NCBI RefSeq assembly: GCF_043641665.1
Contig: NC_092191.1
Location: forward strand, 15,221,501-15,285,500
Direction: 5' to 3'
Source: Enoplosus armatus
Taxonomy: Eukaryota; Chordata; Actinopteri; Centrarchiformes; Enoplosidae
DNA: 64,000 nucleotides
Both the position numbers and the translations under genes were made by a program. Below the pieces are notes generated by a model. The model had not been told where the DNA came from, searched no databases, and saw nothing but the letters and a program-made list of their open reading frames with translations. Below, piece after piece: positions 13,405 through 27,024 of the stretch; positions within the stretch are counted from its first letter, which is position 1, and each line of letters starts with the position of its first letter.

Positions 13405-13653
13405 ATATATATACATATATATATATATACATATATATACATTGTTACTGTATATATATTTTTTTTTTTACCTCACTTCACTTAAATACTGTAAATGTGT
13501 ATATTTTTTATTTTCTATTTCTTATTTTTATATTTTGTACATACCTTTAGTTCTAAATTATGCTATTTTCCCACTCTGGAATGGGAGCACCGGTGCTGTA
13601 CAATTTCCCCCCGGGGATCAATAAAGTATTTCTGATTCTGATTCTGATTCTGA
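13405..13653 (+). mobile_element. Rex1/Babar-type LINE, 3' terminal segment in opposite orientation
   Basis: This is the 3' end of the same LINE family, but on the plus strand, directly joined to the minus-strand segment at an AT-rich junction. It aligns along its length with the 3' end of the second copy at about 27200-27427: AATGGGAGCACC, then AATTTCCCCCC, GGGATCAATAAAGTATT and a TCTGAT tandem tail. Together with 11421-13404 it makes one insertion with a 5' inversion. Confidence 0.85.
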
Positions 13654-14449
13654 CAGTGGAGTCCACACAGAAGTTGATGTAGTAAGTCATTGCTAGCATC
13701 TCATCCTAGGTGGACTCTCACTCCTACTGTGTGGTTTCACTCTCCCAGTGAGAGTTTCTGTTGTGGCAGTGCAGGCCAATGAACATTGTTAACGCAGGCA
13801 ATGAGGAAATATTGAGCCAAAGTGGTGTGTTGGAGGAAAAGGAGAGCACTATTACAACATCATAGATGACTGTAAGCCAGGCTCCTTATCAATGCTGCAG
13901 TAATCCATTGTCCATTTTTTACAGAAGTTTTTATTGGCTGAATAAATGAAACTTCCCAATTTAGTTTGTATTCTTTGCCTTGCTAGCATGCGGTGCATGC
14001 CGTCGACCTTGTTGAGTTACCATTGGACTGACAGAGAGTCTACACCTGTTTGCCTAGTTGCTTTTACAAGAATGTCTTTTACAAACGCTATTTGGGCTTG
14101 TGGGGCCTCTGCTTGAGCTAGCAGCTGACCCCAAGTCAAAGTAAATTAGCATGTTAAAATTTGCAATTTTGAGCAAAGTACTGCAGAATATAAGTAGACC
14201 TTACTTGAGCCATGTCTGAAAAACCTATTTGATTAAGTAAGAACATTTTCTTTTTTTCTGGTGACACCCTCAGTCCAAACTTTCCATTTTTTCCACTGGT
14301 AATAAGATATTATGAATATCAAACATGTCCCTCCAGTTTTCATCCTTACAGCACTTTGGTTTTGAGATGTATAGCATTTCCCCAATCTCTGCAATCTCTG
14401 CAGTAACTGAAAGAATTAATTGCATATAAGTGGCCAAAATCAGTTTCCT

Positions 14450-14757
14450 TCACAGAGTATCTGGATTGACAGGGTGAAGAACATAAGAGTATAACTGCTC
14501 CATTGAAAGGAAAGTTGGTTTGGGCATCTGATTAGGAAACCTTCTGCTGTCCTGTTGGGGGGGGGGGACTCCAGGTCAGACTCAGAACACGCTGGTGAGA
14601 TTATCCCATCTGGTCTGGGTCTGGTCTCAGAATCCCCCAGGAAGTGCTAGAGAACGTGGCTGGAGAAAAGGACGTGTTGCTTGCCTTAGCATGCTTAGAC
14701 TTCTGACACCACGTTCAAGACATGAATAAGCAGCGGAAAAAGGATGGATGGGTGGAT
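14450..14757 (+). mobile_element. Rex3/RTE-like LINE 3' end (degenerate)
   Basis: The stretch carries remnants of the C-terminal end of an RTE-type polyprotein: a basic GH-x-x-R-x-P segment, a run of G, a TPGQTQNT-like segment, and an ending that runs into AAGCAGCGGAAAAAGGATGG and GGATGGATGGGTGG. Fish Rex3-type elements end in GATG-like tandem repeats after an AAGCGGAAGA-like stretch. Several stops and a 13-base G run show it is a relic. Named from memory of the family's 3' end. Confidence 0.6.
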
Positions 14758-17700
14758 TGTGTGTAACACAGTGGTTAGCAAGGTTGTAAACCTTAAGTGT
14801 TGTTCCTGAGAAGAAGCATCATAGATTGACTTCTACTTAGCATCAGTTGCAGCTATCTTTAGCATGCATTCCCTGTTATAAGGTAAAAACTATAAATATA
14901 TAAATATATATAGTATAAACTTGACTTGCATTATTTTGCTATTATCAGATAATAACAGTGTGAGTCCCTCTCCTCTTTGGATTGTTTTCAGCCAACACAG
15001 CCATCTAAATATCATATGAAAACACATTTATGCCCGTTACACAGTTATGCAGAGACCAAATGTGACACTTGCTTTGAAAACCATTCGTCGCCGTCATCGC
15101 ATATCACAATCAATATATGACCTAGCAAGACTTTTGTGCCAAATTCAACTCATTTGATCATTTGTGACTGTTTTTTCATTATAGGTAATCTATAGTCATT
15201 AGGGTTAACCACAGCTATCATTTGTCATAATCTTCTCATCGCTATTCCTGGATCCATTTCATGGTCAGAGATCAGGCTATGAGCTGGAATAACAGGCGCA
15301 TACATAACATTAGATGTGACTTGATCTTAGATAGCCTATATTTCATGTTTGGAGGCTAAAATGCTTGTAACCCATGTAACAAATAGCCCTATATCCTGTT
15401 GATATTAATATGCTTTGATGCATTCAAAGCATATTAATATCACTTTCAATCTCACTTAATATCACTTTCAATCTTAAACATTTTTAGATTCAACCTGTGG
15501 TGCGCATTTTATAGGAGCTTTTGTATATTGTGTGTTGATTTTTATGTGTTTCCTAGAATGCATTTCAGTGACTTACAGTACACTCGCTTCACCTGGACCT
15601 GCTGCATCCAGCTGGATTTTATGTGTACGTAGGAGGAGAGAGCAATATTCGTGATGGATGACTATACAGGCAAGAGAAAAGCTAAAGCTGAAAAACCTTA
15701 CATGTCTCCTGGATACATTGCATTATAGACTATTGAGACTGCGGCTGGCAGAAAAAACTAGAACAGTATGTCTTTTTCCTCTTCAATGCACTGCTCCATA
15801 CATGATGGTTGGGTTGCTGAGCATCAGTGAAAAATGCAAAATTGGAGATCATTTCATTTTTTTACAACGTAAAACATGTAGCTTCCTTTTTCATTTCTCC
15901 ATCTGATGTAATGACGTCTCAATTTGAGAACTTATAAGAGAAAATTATGAAACAATACTAGACCCAGAGATGTATGGTGTATGACAAAAAGCTTCAGTTA
16001 AAACTAGTTTAGCAAGTTTCTTTCTAAGTTCTTTTACCTGTGCCATCTTTTAGAGCTACGCATTGCAATTATCCATGCAACTGCTGGCTGCTCATAGACC
16101 TATGTCTCGCACATCTGTCACAGTCAGCTAATGTGTTTACCAAGCGCACGGCTCTGTCTCTACCAACTCCCCAGTGAAGCGAGGCCACAGAGAGGGCTCG
16201 ACCTCCATCGTCCCTCCTCAGCTACCACCATGTCCTTTCTTTAGTCTGGTGGTTCTGACCAGCAAGAAGGTGACTTGTGCTAATGAATTAACTGTCCAAT
16301 TATAGATACGGCAGTAGCGCAGACACCACTTTCACTTTCATTTACACACTTTGGGCTGCCTGGATTCCTCTGCTTACCTCATTCAGCCTCTCCAGACAGA
16401 TACTGCAGCAGGTTTGGCCAGTGTTTGGCTGATATTAAGGAAAACGATATGGAAATGAAAACACTCTCAGATGTAAATGACTGATTTTCTCTTGTGTTAG
16501 ACACAGGTTGGTTATGTTTTCAAAGATTGCAAAGATGTCAGGGTGAATGTGAATAGATAATGTCACACATATAGTCAGATTCTTTATTGCAAGATATTGA
16601 ATGTTGATGCTTTTTTCATTTTTAACCTCCAACTGTTGTGTCTGTGTCTATGGAGGCTGCAGAATTTTCTTTTATTCTCCGCTCTGACAGTTTGTGCCTC
16701 ATATTTGTCTCAATAACTCCTTTTAAGTACCTGCTGCTATGTGTTGTTTTCCCCTCATTATAGGCAAATTACTGCTCTCTCTTTGTTTAGTATGAGATAG
16801 TGAACTTAATGTAGATCAGTAAACAGCCCGAGGCCCCTACCCACTTGAGCCAGAGTCTGTCTTCCTGTCAATCATATATAATTGGATCAACAACAGAAAG
16901 ACACGGACAATTTATGAATCATTTCAGGGAGGAATGTTAAATCAAACGGACACCGACACACTTATTGTCCATATACATTGTCCATCAAGTGCGCCACAAA
17001 AGATGAAGAAAGTGTACTGCTTTTGGAATATACTGTACTAAACATACATTAAATACTGTATGTGAAGGGGAAATGGCTTTACTTCAAACCCTCAAAGCAT
17101 AATAAAAGCTCAAATGTGGCACCATCGTCACATAAAAGTCTCAAATTGCTCTCACAACCAGGAAAAAAATATGGGTGCATTTTAGAGACCAATAATAGCA
17201 GGGGCCTTTTATGCACCAACACTTTTTGTATCTATAAATTCAGTCCACTTGTAATGCTTCATTGTTAAAGGCAACATCTGGACTAAATGCTGAGTAAAGA
17301 CTTGTGCTAAACCTTGATGTGTAAACACAGCCAGGACAACTTTCTGAAACAAATTTAGGGCTTTAAACTGAATGAGTTTCTGGCAATTGAAAAAGCACAT
17401 TTTAGCACAGTTACCGCAAGATACACTCACGGTGGAAAGTGACAAGTGTAGTGTGATATGTCATGTAAAGCCACACTTTTTTCTTTTATTTTCATAGTAA
17501 ATTAAAGGTGGAAAACTAAATGACAGCACAGCACAACCCAGATTTAAAATCACCTCTGTAGTGGCACTTGAACAAAGGAGAATTACACCCCACTGGTACC
17601 TCGTCAGCCATCTTCACAGCCCCAGCATATGTAAATCCTGGAAGTGAAGCAGTGTCTGTCATAGGTGTCAAAACACTATTCTGTAGAGACTTCATTGAGC

Positions 17701-20700
17701 ACAGGAATGAAAAGCACACCTTGTTCCGGCACTTTGTTATTGTCATCTACTGTAAATACACTGAAACATGTCAAGTGGAATAGGCACTTATTCATCATTC
17801 AGCTGTGACACGTCCATCAGCTACATCCTTCAAAATGAATCCAGTTTTATAACAGATTGTTGCATCAGCAAATACAGGTTGTATTGCTTTTCTAGCTTTC
17901 AAAACACAATTGTGGCATCTGAAGGCACTATAATGCTTTAAGGATGCTGTAAAACAGAGCCAGATGCTAACCTGTTTTTGGGTAAACCCAGAACCATACA
18001 TCTTCCTGAACCACATCAAGGAGGCATATTCTACCCGAAGCTTTCATTCCTCTAGGTCTATTTTTAAGTGAAGAGTTTCCATGGTAACCTGAGGTGCAGG
18101 TATTGCTTGTTGAAAGTGGTTTTCGAGGTCTAGCCACGGAGTTTGAATTGAATAAAATAAGAAAGAACCAGAAACAACAACCTTACCTCCAATCTTTCTT
18201 TTTAGCTGTTTAGCTGATGAGGACACGCCGGAGAAGTGTTTGAACTGGTGGTCTATAGGAGACAGGTGGTGAGGGTACCAAACTGTTGCTTGATAGATGC
18301 AAGCTGAGATTTGGCAGCCTTTGTGAGTTGGAAAGCTTTGTCTCAATTCTACTGTTTACCTTCAGGGCATTACTCGGAGACAGCCCAAATGTTCATTATG
18401 GTGTGCACAGACAACTCCACGCTCTGAATTTGAAGGGCATTTACAAATTGACCCAGACATGTGGCAACAATTCAGAAATATGTTTTGTTTAAGGCAAAAA
18501 CAGGAAAAATTAAAAACTGGTATTAAACCACTGAAGTGCAGGAGTGCAGAACAGTCAGTCTTTCCTCACCAAGGCCTTCAGGATGACAGAAATGATGACT
18601 TGGCTGTCAAGAGATGGCTTGACTGCTGCGATTGTGCCAAAAACTGGTCAAGAGAAAAGACATCGATTATATCGACTGCCAGCAGCAACAATGACGGAAT
18701 GAAATTAATAGCTGAGGGAGTGTTTCAATAATCAAATGAAAAGCCACTTCATCTCGACTCCATCACACAGATAGTCTGCAAGCATCCTTCACTGATATCG
18801 GTTTAATGTGAGTACCCTTCACTGATCATACAAAGTCACACCTTAATGGGAAAATCCACCCACTGTTGTTTTATGTCAAACAGAATAAGCAAAACGTACA
18901 ATATTTTCTACTCTTCATGTTTACTTAAAAAGCTTTCATCACCCCCCAATTATAACTTTATAACTATAATACAAAGCTTGACATTTGAGTTATGTGATTA
19001 TATTCTTTACATTTCACTTTTAACCCATTTTTCCTGCGGGAACTATCACCTGACTGTCTTATCTCATCTCAATAATTAGTTCATGGTTCTGATTGTGTGG
19101 CTTGTAACTCTTCCGCTTGTACCTGGAAACCCAGGTGTTCCATGGTATACACACACACATGCAGGGCATGTCTTCTGCTTTTGTTTCTCTTGTTGTACGC
19201 CACTGGGCTTAGTATAATGAATGCTGCCTCCACCCAACTGTGTGCATGGGCGCAACCAAGTGTACAATTGGGAGGGGGTGGGGGTGGTCCCACACAAATG
19301 TAACAAATGGAAATAAATTGAAAATAAATAGGAAATAACAAGAGACAGATCCGTTGACAGGGTTCATAAAATGAGGACATATTTAACATATTTCATACTG
19401 TATATTGGAGGAGACAGATTGGTATTTTCTCAGTTTCCCTTTTTGTCAATAGCACTTCCTTTCAACCTCCAGTGTGACATGAGACATTGGTCACTTTAAG
19501 TCCAAAGTATACTTTCAACATGCGTGTAGCTGTAAGAAGCCTGCATGATGTAAATCTCCTCATCTTCCCATGCCCACAAGGGACAAACATCTACGAACAC
19601 ATCCTCGTACTGTGTTTTAAGCTGTCCTTTCAATCACAATCGTAGGATAGATTCCAACATTTACTTTTAGCTTTCAAACACTAAAATGGCTTTTACTCAA
19701 GTGCTGCTGTTGTGCCTCAAGTTGTGGGACTGGAAGTGACCTGTTAACATTGTTTGTAGAGCATCAACGCAGCCGGGTAGAAAAAGCTTCCCTCAGCAAA
19801 ACCACCAGAAATAGAAAGGTTTTGACACAGACACTGGCAGTTACAAATCATGAATACCTTTTTATAACTTAGAGTCTACGCAGGCGGACAAGGCCGACCG
19901 TCAACGAAATACAGTTATGTGCTGCGACATGAAATAGTAAACAAAGCCTGTCTGGCTTCAACACGCTTCTGGTTATTGAAAGAAGTCTTTACAGGATGGA
20001 TATAAATCCCTATTTTTCTGCATGATTATTATTATTTGCAATTCCAGAAACAAGGTCTGGGGATTTTATAAAACAATATATTATATAAGAAAAAACTAAT
20101 TGTGAAAATTGAAAATGGCAGCACAATATATAATGTGTAATTTCCTTTAAAAGTGCCTTTATCATTATAGTCAATGAGGACTGGTTAAAGACAGACGGCG
20201 TATGTGTCGACTGTATTTTTTCTGCCACATTCCATGTGATCAACTCAGCTACAGGTTTGGACGTGAACAGGAGGAAATATGGATGAAAAATTGGGCAGAG
20301 TAACTTCCAACAGCTCCAGTGGCCTGTGTAGTCACTTGACTGTAATGCAGGCAGACACAGATGAGACATTAGCGGTTCATCTCTTCAACAATACATTCAT
20401 GTTGGAGGTTGTTCTTGTCCAGAAATAGAAAAATTCAGTGTAGTTGTTGCTAAAAGCCTGTCAGGATCTTTTCATGGTAACGTGTAAGTGAGCCTTACAT
20501 AGCTGTCCCACAGACATTTTGGTTTCTGATCTAGCCAGCTGCAATAGAAGCCTTTAAACCAATCCTTAACCAACTCTTTTAAACCATTGCATTATTTTTG
20601 TCTGTTTTTATATTATTTTGAGGATATTGCATTGCATGTTGCAGCCTTATATGGTGTTTTTCATTCAGCATCCTATTTAGATCTTCTTTATCCAGGCTGC

Positions 20701-21867
20701 CGATGCTTTCTGAAAGGGTACTGTATATACTGTAGATCAGTGCCTCTCCAGAAATCTAGTGTACCTTGGCTTTTCACCATGTTATATTTAGTCAAAAAGC
20801 ATTATGAGTCATGGCCATTGTTTAGCTTCGCTATGTGTCTTGTGTTGCTAATCTGGCCAGTTCCTAAATCTCTGCGATTGTCCTGCTGCAGTGAGTCAGT
20901 CAGTTTCCAGGTATAGATTTATAATGTTTTGTTCTTCTCATGGTAATCTTATCTTCCCACTTCTTCTTCTTCTTTTTTTTTCTTCTTTTCTCTGCTTGTC
21001 TCCTCCACTCCCCACCAACCCCACAGAGGAGGGGAGTATTAATCAAAAGAACTGTGTCTCCCCATTCCCTCCTAATAAGTAGAGAGTGAATGCATGGCTG
21101 CCTCCATCACAAATAGCAATGAGACCTTAGACTCCATTACCATGGGTTTGTTAATTCATGAAGTGGGTTTCTTCTTGCCCCCTCCTCTCAGAGGTCACAT
21201 GCCCTCTTTCCTTATTCTCCTTGATTCGTGATATATTTTGTGCCCTCACACTTTTGCTCCTCTCATTTCATTGTCAAATTTAAGGCAGAAGAACATCATT
21301 TCATTTGGGAGTGCTCCCAGTCCAAACCTTGTTCCGCTTCATAATTCAGCAGCATACAAGGTACAAGTTATTTCTGGACATGCAGGAATAACAGAGAAGC
21401 AGTCATTACACTTTGAGAGCCTTCTACCGGCTAATGGACTTACCTAAATGACATGAAGAGGAAGACTAACATCATTCAGCAGCGTTTAGTCTCTGAACTT
21501 TTCGTTTTTTAAGATTCCCATTTCCTCAGTTTTATGTGAAGAACCTGGGCTTACCTAAAAGTGCATAACACTGTTCTGACTTGTACTTAGTACGCTGCTC
21601 CTACATATCTGAACTTCATTTAACTGGTTACTTCCAAATATTTCCTTTGTTTGACCTGGTATTGACCTTTAAATTTGTAATTCTACAGGTAGTGTTTAAG
21701 GGTAATTATACGGAAGAGTTCCTAAAAGGGCAGCAAGTTAAGATGTATAGTTATGAGTATACTGAGGTAAATGCTCTGGTACTGTTGTTATTTTATGCAT
21801 GTTTATATAATATATAATGCAGTAGCATTTTGTGATTCTGCATCATCTAATTTTCTAAATGTAAACA
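14758..21867. other. Intergenic, no gene seen
   Basis: No convincing exon on either strand. A 19-bp perfect hairpin lies at 15400-15442 and an overlapping 19-bp direct repeat at 15434-15474 (listed separately). Confidence 0.6.
15400..15442. repeat. Perfect 19-bp inverted repeat with 5-nt loop
   Basis: TGATATTAATATGCTTTGA pairs without mismatch with TCAAAGCATATTAATATCA across the loop TGCAT. It is followed by two copies of TTAATATCACTTTCAATCT (15434-15452 and 15456-15474), the first overlapping the right arm. Confidence 0.95.
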
Positions 21868-22110
21868 TTTAAAGGAATAGTTTGACATTTTGGGAAATAT
21901 GCTTTTATGCTGGATGAGGTGGAATTTGTTACCGGACAGAGCCAGGTTAGCTGTTTCCCCATGTTTCCAGTCTTTATGCCAGGCTAAGCTAACCGGCTTC
22001 TGGCTGTAGCTTCATACATACCATTCAGACATGACAGTGGTTATGATCTTTTCATGTATCTCTCAGCAAGAAAGCAAATTAGTGTTTTTCCCATTAAACG
22101 TTTTGTTTCA
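21868..22110. mobile_element. Fold-back MITE-like repeat, copy 1
   Basis: It opens TTTAAAGGAATAGTTTGACA and TTTTGGGAAATATGC and closes with AGCAAGAAAGCAAATTAGTG and TTTTTCCCA, an imperfect inverted partner. The centre CCAGTCTTTATGCCAGGCTA is shared with the copy at 63430-63785. Non-coding and internally shortened. The right edge is approximate. Confidence 0.65.
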
Positions 22111-23826
22111 TAATATTCGTTCTACAATCAAACAATGAAATATAATTTTGCTACGCCAGTGATCCACATATAGAGTGCAGGTAAAGGTTATTAAATCTTT
22201 TCTTGGATTGTTGAACCAGCTACTCTTAATACAACAGTATCTGCAGCCTGTGGCCATAGCGCCTGAGCCTTCCTGCTGTCACTGACATAGATTGAGGACC
22301 CCAGTAATATTTGCAGAGCTCATTTGCACTCTGTGTGGCACATGAAATTGCCATTGACTGCAATCTTGCAAGCTCTCAATGGCCTCACATCGACAGTGCT
22401 TGTTAAAACCACACCATGAATAAGTCCTGGGATAGGGACACACGCGCCAGGGGAGTGGCTAACAAGCACATTAGGTATGGCAACTATGTTGTGCACATTG
22501 TTTACACCCACACTCAAGGCACACAAGCACACGGACACACAGTAGCACACAGACACATAACGCCTAAAACTGAAATGTTGATGGGAAATAGAGAGGGAGT
22601 GGAGACAGGAGAGAGTAAAATTAGGTTATTAAGCGAAACACTTAACGCAGGCTGCAGCCTCCAAGTGAAGGATCACACACAGGACAAGTGCCAACAAAAG
22701 ATCAGGTAGTCAGGATAATGATTGTAAAGTGGTTTTGAGGTAGCAATTAGCTGTCGGCTGTCGCAATAAGAGCTGTTTGTCTTGTCTGATAGTCTATAAC
22801 AAAAGGAACTCTCCTCTCTCCACCTCTATTCCTCCACGCTCCTCCTCTGCACTCTGGTGCATTGCCAGAAAATCAGATTTCTCACATGGGCAACTTTTCT
22901 CCTACTGAGAGATTATTTCAATAAAAAATAAACAGTTTTCCCCCACAAGGCATGATCCACACAGAGAATGGCTTTAATAATGAATAATGCATATGTTCAC
23001 TGTTAAATTGTATCTAGCTTTGGAGGGGGGGGGGGGCGGTATCAGTCTTGCTGCCAATCTGAAATGTGTTAAATCATCAAGAAATTTAATAACACGTGTT
23101 ATTTCTACTGCACTTGAAAACAACTACATGTACAGTTAAAGAAGGGGACATAAAAGGAACATGATATATCAGTAAAAAAGTATTTTCCTGTCGTGGAGGT
23201 TTTGTGACCTACTGTGCTTGCCTCTGTGCATCAGTGAGCATCTAGAGAGAAAATAAGTATTTGGCATCATAATTCTGTTTTGCTCTGCAGTATAACCAAC
23301 ATAACATCAGTCCCGTGTCAATAAAGGATAATATTAAATATGAAATATAATCTAAAGCGCATATCAAAGCGTACCCTCTGAGAAGCTTTTAATGGACACA
23401 CATAAGCTACAAAGCAGCCAAAATACATTAGAAGATTATTCTTTATCCCTGACTCCTGGATCCCGACGCTTTTAATTAGTGCCTGTACTCTAAGATATTG
23501 TACTTGCAACTGGAGTCCTCCCTGCAGGAATTTTATTCATCAACATCTGCCCTGACTCCGGCATTAATTAAATAAACCCTTAAATTATCAACAAGCCAAT
23601 TATAGTATCGTACAATCAAACCCCAGGTGATGTTGTACTTTTTTTTGTAGTACTCAAATTCCTCACAGCATTAAGGATTCTTTTAAGATGCTGCTTTTTC
23701 TCTTCTGCCTGGAGAGTGAGTGCAGGTTAAACTACATTAACTGTTAACAATGTTTTTTTTTATTATTAACCGTGTTCTCATGCTCTTGTAACATTTGCAG
23801 GTTGCCTTCAAAAATATTGCCTCGGG

Positions 23827-23898
23827 TAATGGAACTCAAACATTTTGGGTGCCAGCCCAGCGAGTCGATTTGGCTGGCACCCTGCACTATTTCCATTA
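23827..23898. other. Compound stem-loop (11-bp perfect inner stem, 8-bp outer stem)
   Basis: GGGTGCCAGCC (23847-23857) pairs perfectly with GGCTGGCACCC (23872-23882) around a 14-nt loop. Further out TAATGGAA (23827-23834) pairs with TTCCATTA (23891-23898). The surrounding sequence has no repeat hallmarks. The unpaired gap between stems (12 and 8 nt) is too large for a classic microRNA precursor. Function unknown. Confidence 0.6.
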
Positions 23899-24273
23899 AT
23901 CCCCATTGAAATTTTTGGCAGGTGAGGATAATTTGGCACAGTCACAGTCTGAATGGTAACAAGAAGGAGAAAGCATGAGAGGAAATTATTGTCACAAGCC
24001 ATCATAAGGACTCTGGACTAGGATCATAACACTTGAGTGGCATGTATTTCCCTGTATAAGAAAAAAATTGTTGCTTTTAGTTGAATATTTCACAGTGAAT
24101 TCAGTCCACTTATTATTCTTATCTTCTGGTCTAGTCTAATTCTGTCATCGTTCCAGAAATGTTCTGCCCATCGACTCCCACTGTAAATAGACTAACAGTG
24201 TTGACAGAGTACTTCTTTGCAATAACACGCAATGCAAGGGATTACAATTTCAAAATTCAGTAATTTATTATAG

Positions 24274-24865
24274 TTTAGAGCTGAAATAAGTAGTCATTTA
24301 ATCAATCGTTTAATTTAGTGGTTTCCAATCTTTTTCTTAAGGGACCCCAATTTTACCATTGTATATACACTGACGACCCCCACCCACATAAGAAGGGGAA
24401 AAAGTAGCCTACTTCTTTTGAAGTATCTCCATGTATATTTCATTATATTCATTGCATAAAAAACAATAACAGCACAGAGCAATTAACTCTAAAATTAACT
24501 ATCTCACTATCATACATATGTTTTAATAGTCCAAGCAGCCTGGCTTTATAATAGAAAAAGATATAAACTTTAACCCTAAAAAATAACCCTTAAATTTAGT
24601 TGTCTTCTTCACAGAAATTAATTATATGAATGACAATTCATCAATGTGAGGATTTGCTGTTGTTGTTTTACATGATAGTAAACTGAATATCTTTTTGTTT
24701 TGGACTGTTAGTCAGACAAAACAAGACATCTGAAGTTGTAGCTTGGGTCTGCAACTTTATACTGAATTTATACTGATTTTTATAAGTCAAACCATTAATT
24801 GATTGATCAAGAAGACAATCAGCCGATTAATCGCTGATGAAAATAACCGTTAGATGCAGCCCTAA
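24274..24865. mobile_element. MITE-like element with degenerate inverted ends
   Basis: The left end TTAGAGCTGAAATAAG and the reverse complement of the right end, TTAGGGCTGCATCTAACGG, are related, followed on both sides by TAATCAATCG/GATTAATCGG type sequence. Such ends are very common in fish. GTGGTTTCCAATC inside (24319 on) resembles another dispersed fish motif, so elements may be nested. Confidence 0.5.
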
Positions 24866-27024
24866 TACAGGTACTAAACCATTTACAAAAACCTTGCACA
24901 TACATTAATAATTGGTGCCAGTAATATTTTATTGACAGTATCATTTAAAAGAAGGCCTAATACAGACTATGTTGATAATGTTTTTGCATGCATTTCAGAG
25001 TATAATTATTTTAGATAACTGCCGCCAGTGAGGGCAGGAGGGACCAGCCGAACCGCCTGCCAAAACAGACCATTAGCAGCTCATGCACTGATCAAACCCA
25101 CATCCCCATTATCTCAACCAGCCTCTTCATTTCTCATGCGGAGGCATGTGAATTGTCACTCATATCTCCCATCTTTAAGCCACTCATCTTTATTCAGCTG
25201 ATCTGATTACAGTTTGCATTTTCAATTAATGCTACAACCCGGGGGGGAGGGGAGCGAAGAGAAGCTGATTTTCAGATTGAGTTTGAAATGTGGACTGATT
25301 GTGAATGAAGTGAACCAAAGTTGGATGCATGGAAAAACGCCAGAGATGTTGCGGTCCGCGGCTCTTGGAGGAGCACATCTGGAGCCCCTCCAAGTGCCCT
25401 GGGGCCGTCGCTGAGAGGAGCTACACTCCCCAGCTCCATCAGAGGCAGGGGTGGGGGGTGAGCATTTAAGAAAACAATAGGAAAAAAGAGAGAGAGAGAG
25501 AGCTGGCTGGCAGTAGTTTTGAGCAGCTGTTCCTTGCAGAGCTTCCTGTTTCATCAGCCCTCAAAGAGACACTTTGTCATATATCCACTGTAGCTCACAG
25601 ACATTCTGTTTCCTCCAAAATACTAAATCCATGATGTGAAACTGATAAAATATAAGGAGGCAAAAACAAGAATCTAATTTTCAATTAAAATAAAATGCTA
25701 TAGGTCAAATTTGTGGTTTGGATTTCTTTGAAGGTTTAAAGGGAGGGTTTGAGCACCTTGTGAGGAGTGTGAGGTTAGAGGCAGCATGCAGGCAGAAATA
25801 GCACCAAGCTTAGGGCATGCAGAGCATCCTGTGTGTGCAAGAGGTGATGTGGAAAAAAGGGCTCTTTTTGGAGGCACAGACGATGCCTTATTTGGATGCA
25901 GTTAATTAAAAAGGTTGATTGATTTGATGGCACTAGTGGGGCGGGACAGCAAAGCGCACTGATCTGTGAAGGAGTCCACGATCAGGTCGATATTTACGCC
26001 TTCCAGGGAAGCTTTAATAACAACATTAAAGGCTCTATGAAGAAGACCCATCTTCATTTTTTGTGTTTGTCTTCCAGTCTGATAGCATGAATCCTTTTCA
26101 AAATACATTTCTGTTTCCTCTTACTGTGCTCCAAATATCCAGTGAAACACTGCGGTAACTTTAGTTTACATTATGCACTTGTATCAAAGAGCATTGATTT
26201 TTATTCGAGAGACAGAAATAAGCTATTTTAATGAAATGCTGTTTGTGACTCGTGGTTGTTGAAGAGGATATAAAGCTCTTCAGATGATGATACACTTCAT
26301 GTTGCATCTATTTATCACTTTGGGACCAGCTTGTGTATTAAAGCCAGACTCCTGTTGGGCTGCTCTGCTCCGAGTCTATACATTATTTTCTTTACTCTGT
26401 ATCAATTTAACTGCATGGACCCCTCTTGTTGTCTATGTGGTTTTAACCCTTTCTAATCATGAACCTTTATCTAATCTTTGACATCAGTGGAGTTAGAAAC
26501 TCATAACTCTGATTTTAGATTTGCTTATTTCTCAGAGTTCAGCTAAAGTTGAACATTTGATTTGTGCTTATAAAGTATTTGAGGAATTCTGCAGCCTGAG
26601 GGCTTATCAACTTTTCCGAACCAAACATAGCTGCAAGCAACAATGTAAGACTTGTAAAACTTAAAGAGACACAGGGTTAACAGACAGAAGAGACTAGCTT
26701 TTAAAACGTCCTACATTGTATTTCTGGTTTTTACATTTTTAACACTAAATATAATGATCATGTAAATGAATGTAAATTAAAATTAAAATTAAGAAATAAT
26801 ATAGGACATAATGTTCTGTTTGGAGTCCTTGAGATCCCAGCAGCTCAGAAAGCGTACTTAACATTGGTTTACAAGCTTGATATGTCGGGAGTTTTCCTAA
26901 TTTTATGAAAATTGCTATAAACGCCAGAGAAAGTAAGTAGTAGTGTTACAGTCGCTCTGTCGTCTGTTTTCTTATTTTTTCTTACTTTTTTCCTTTATTA
27001 CTTTATCATAACTTTGTATTTTAT

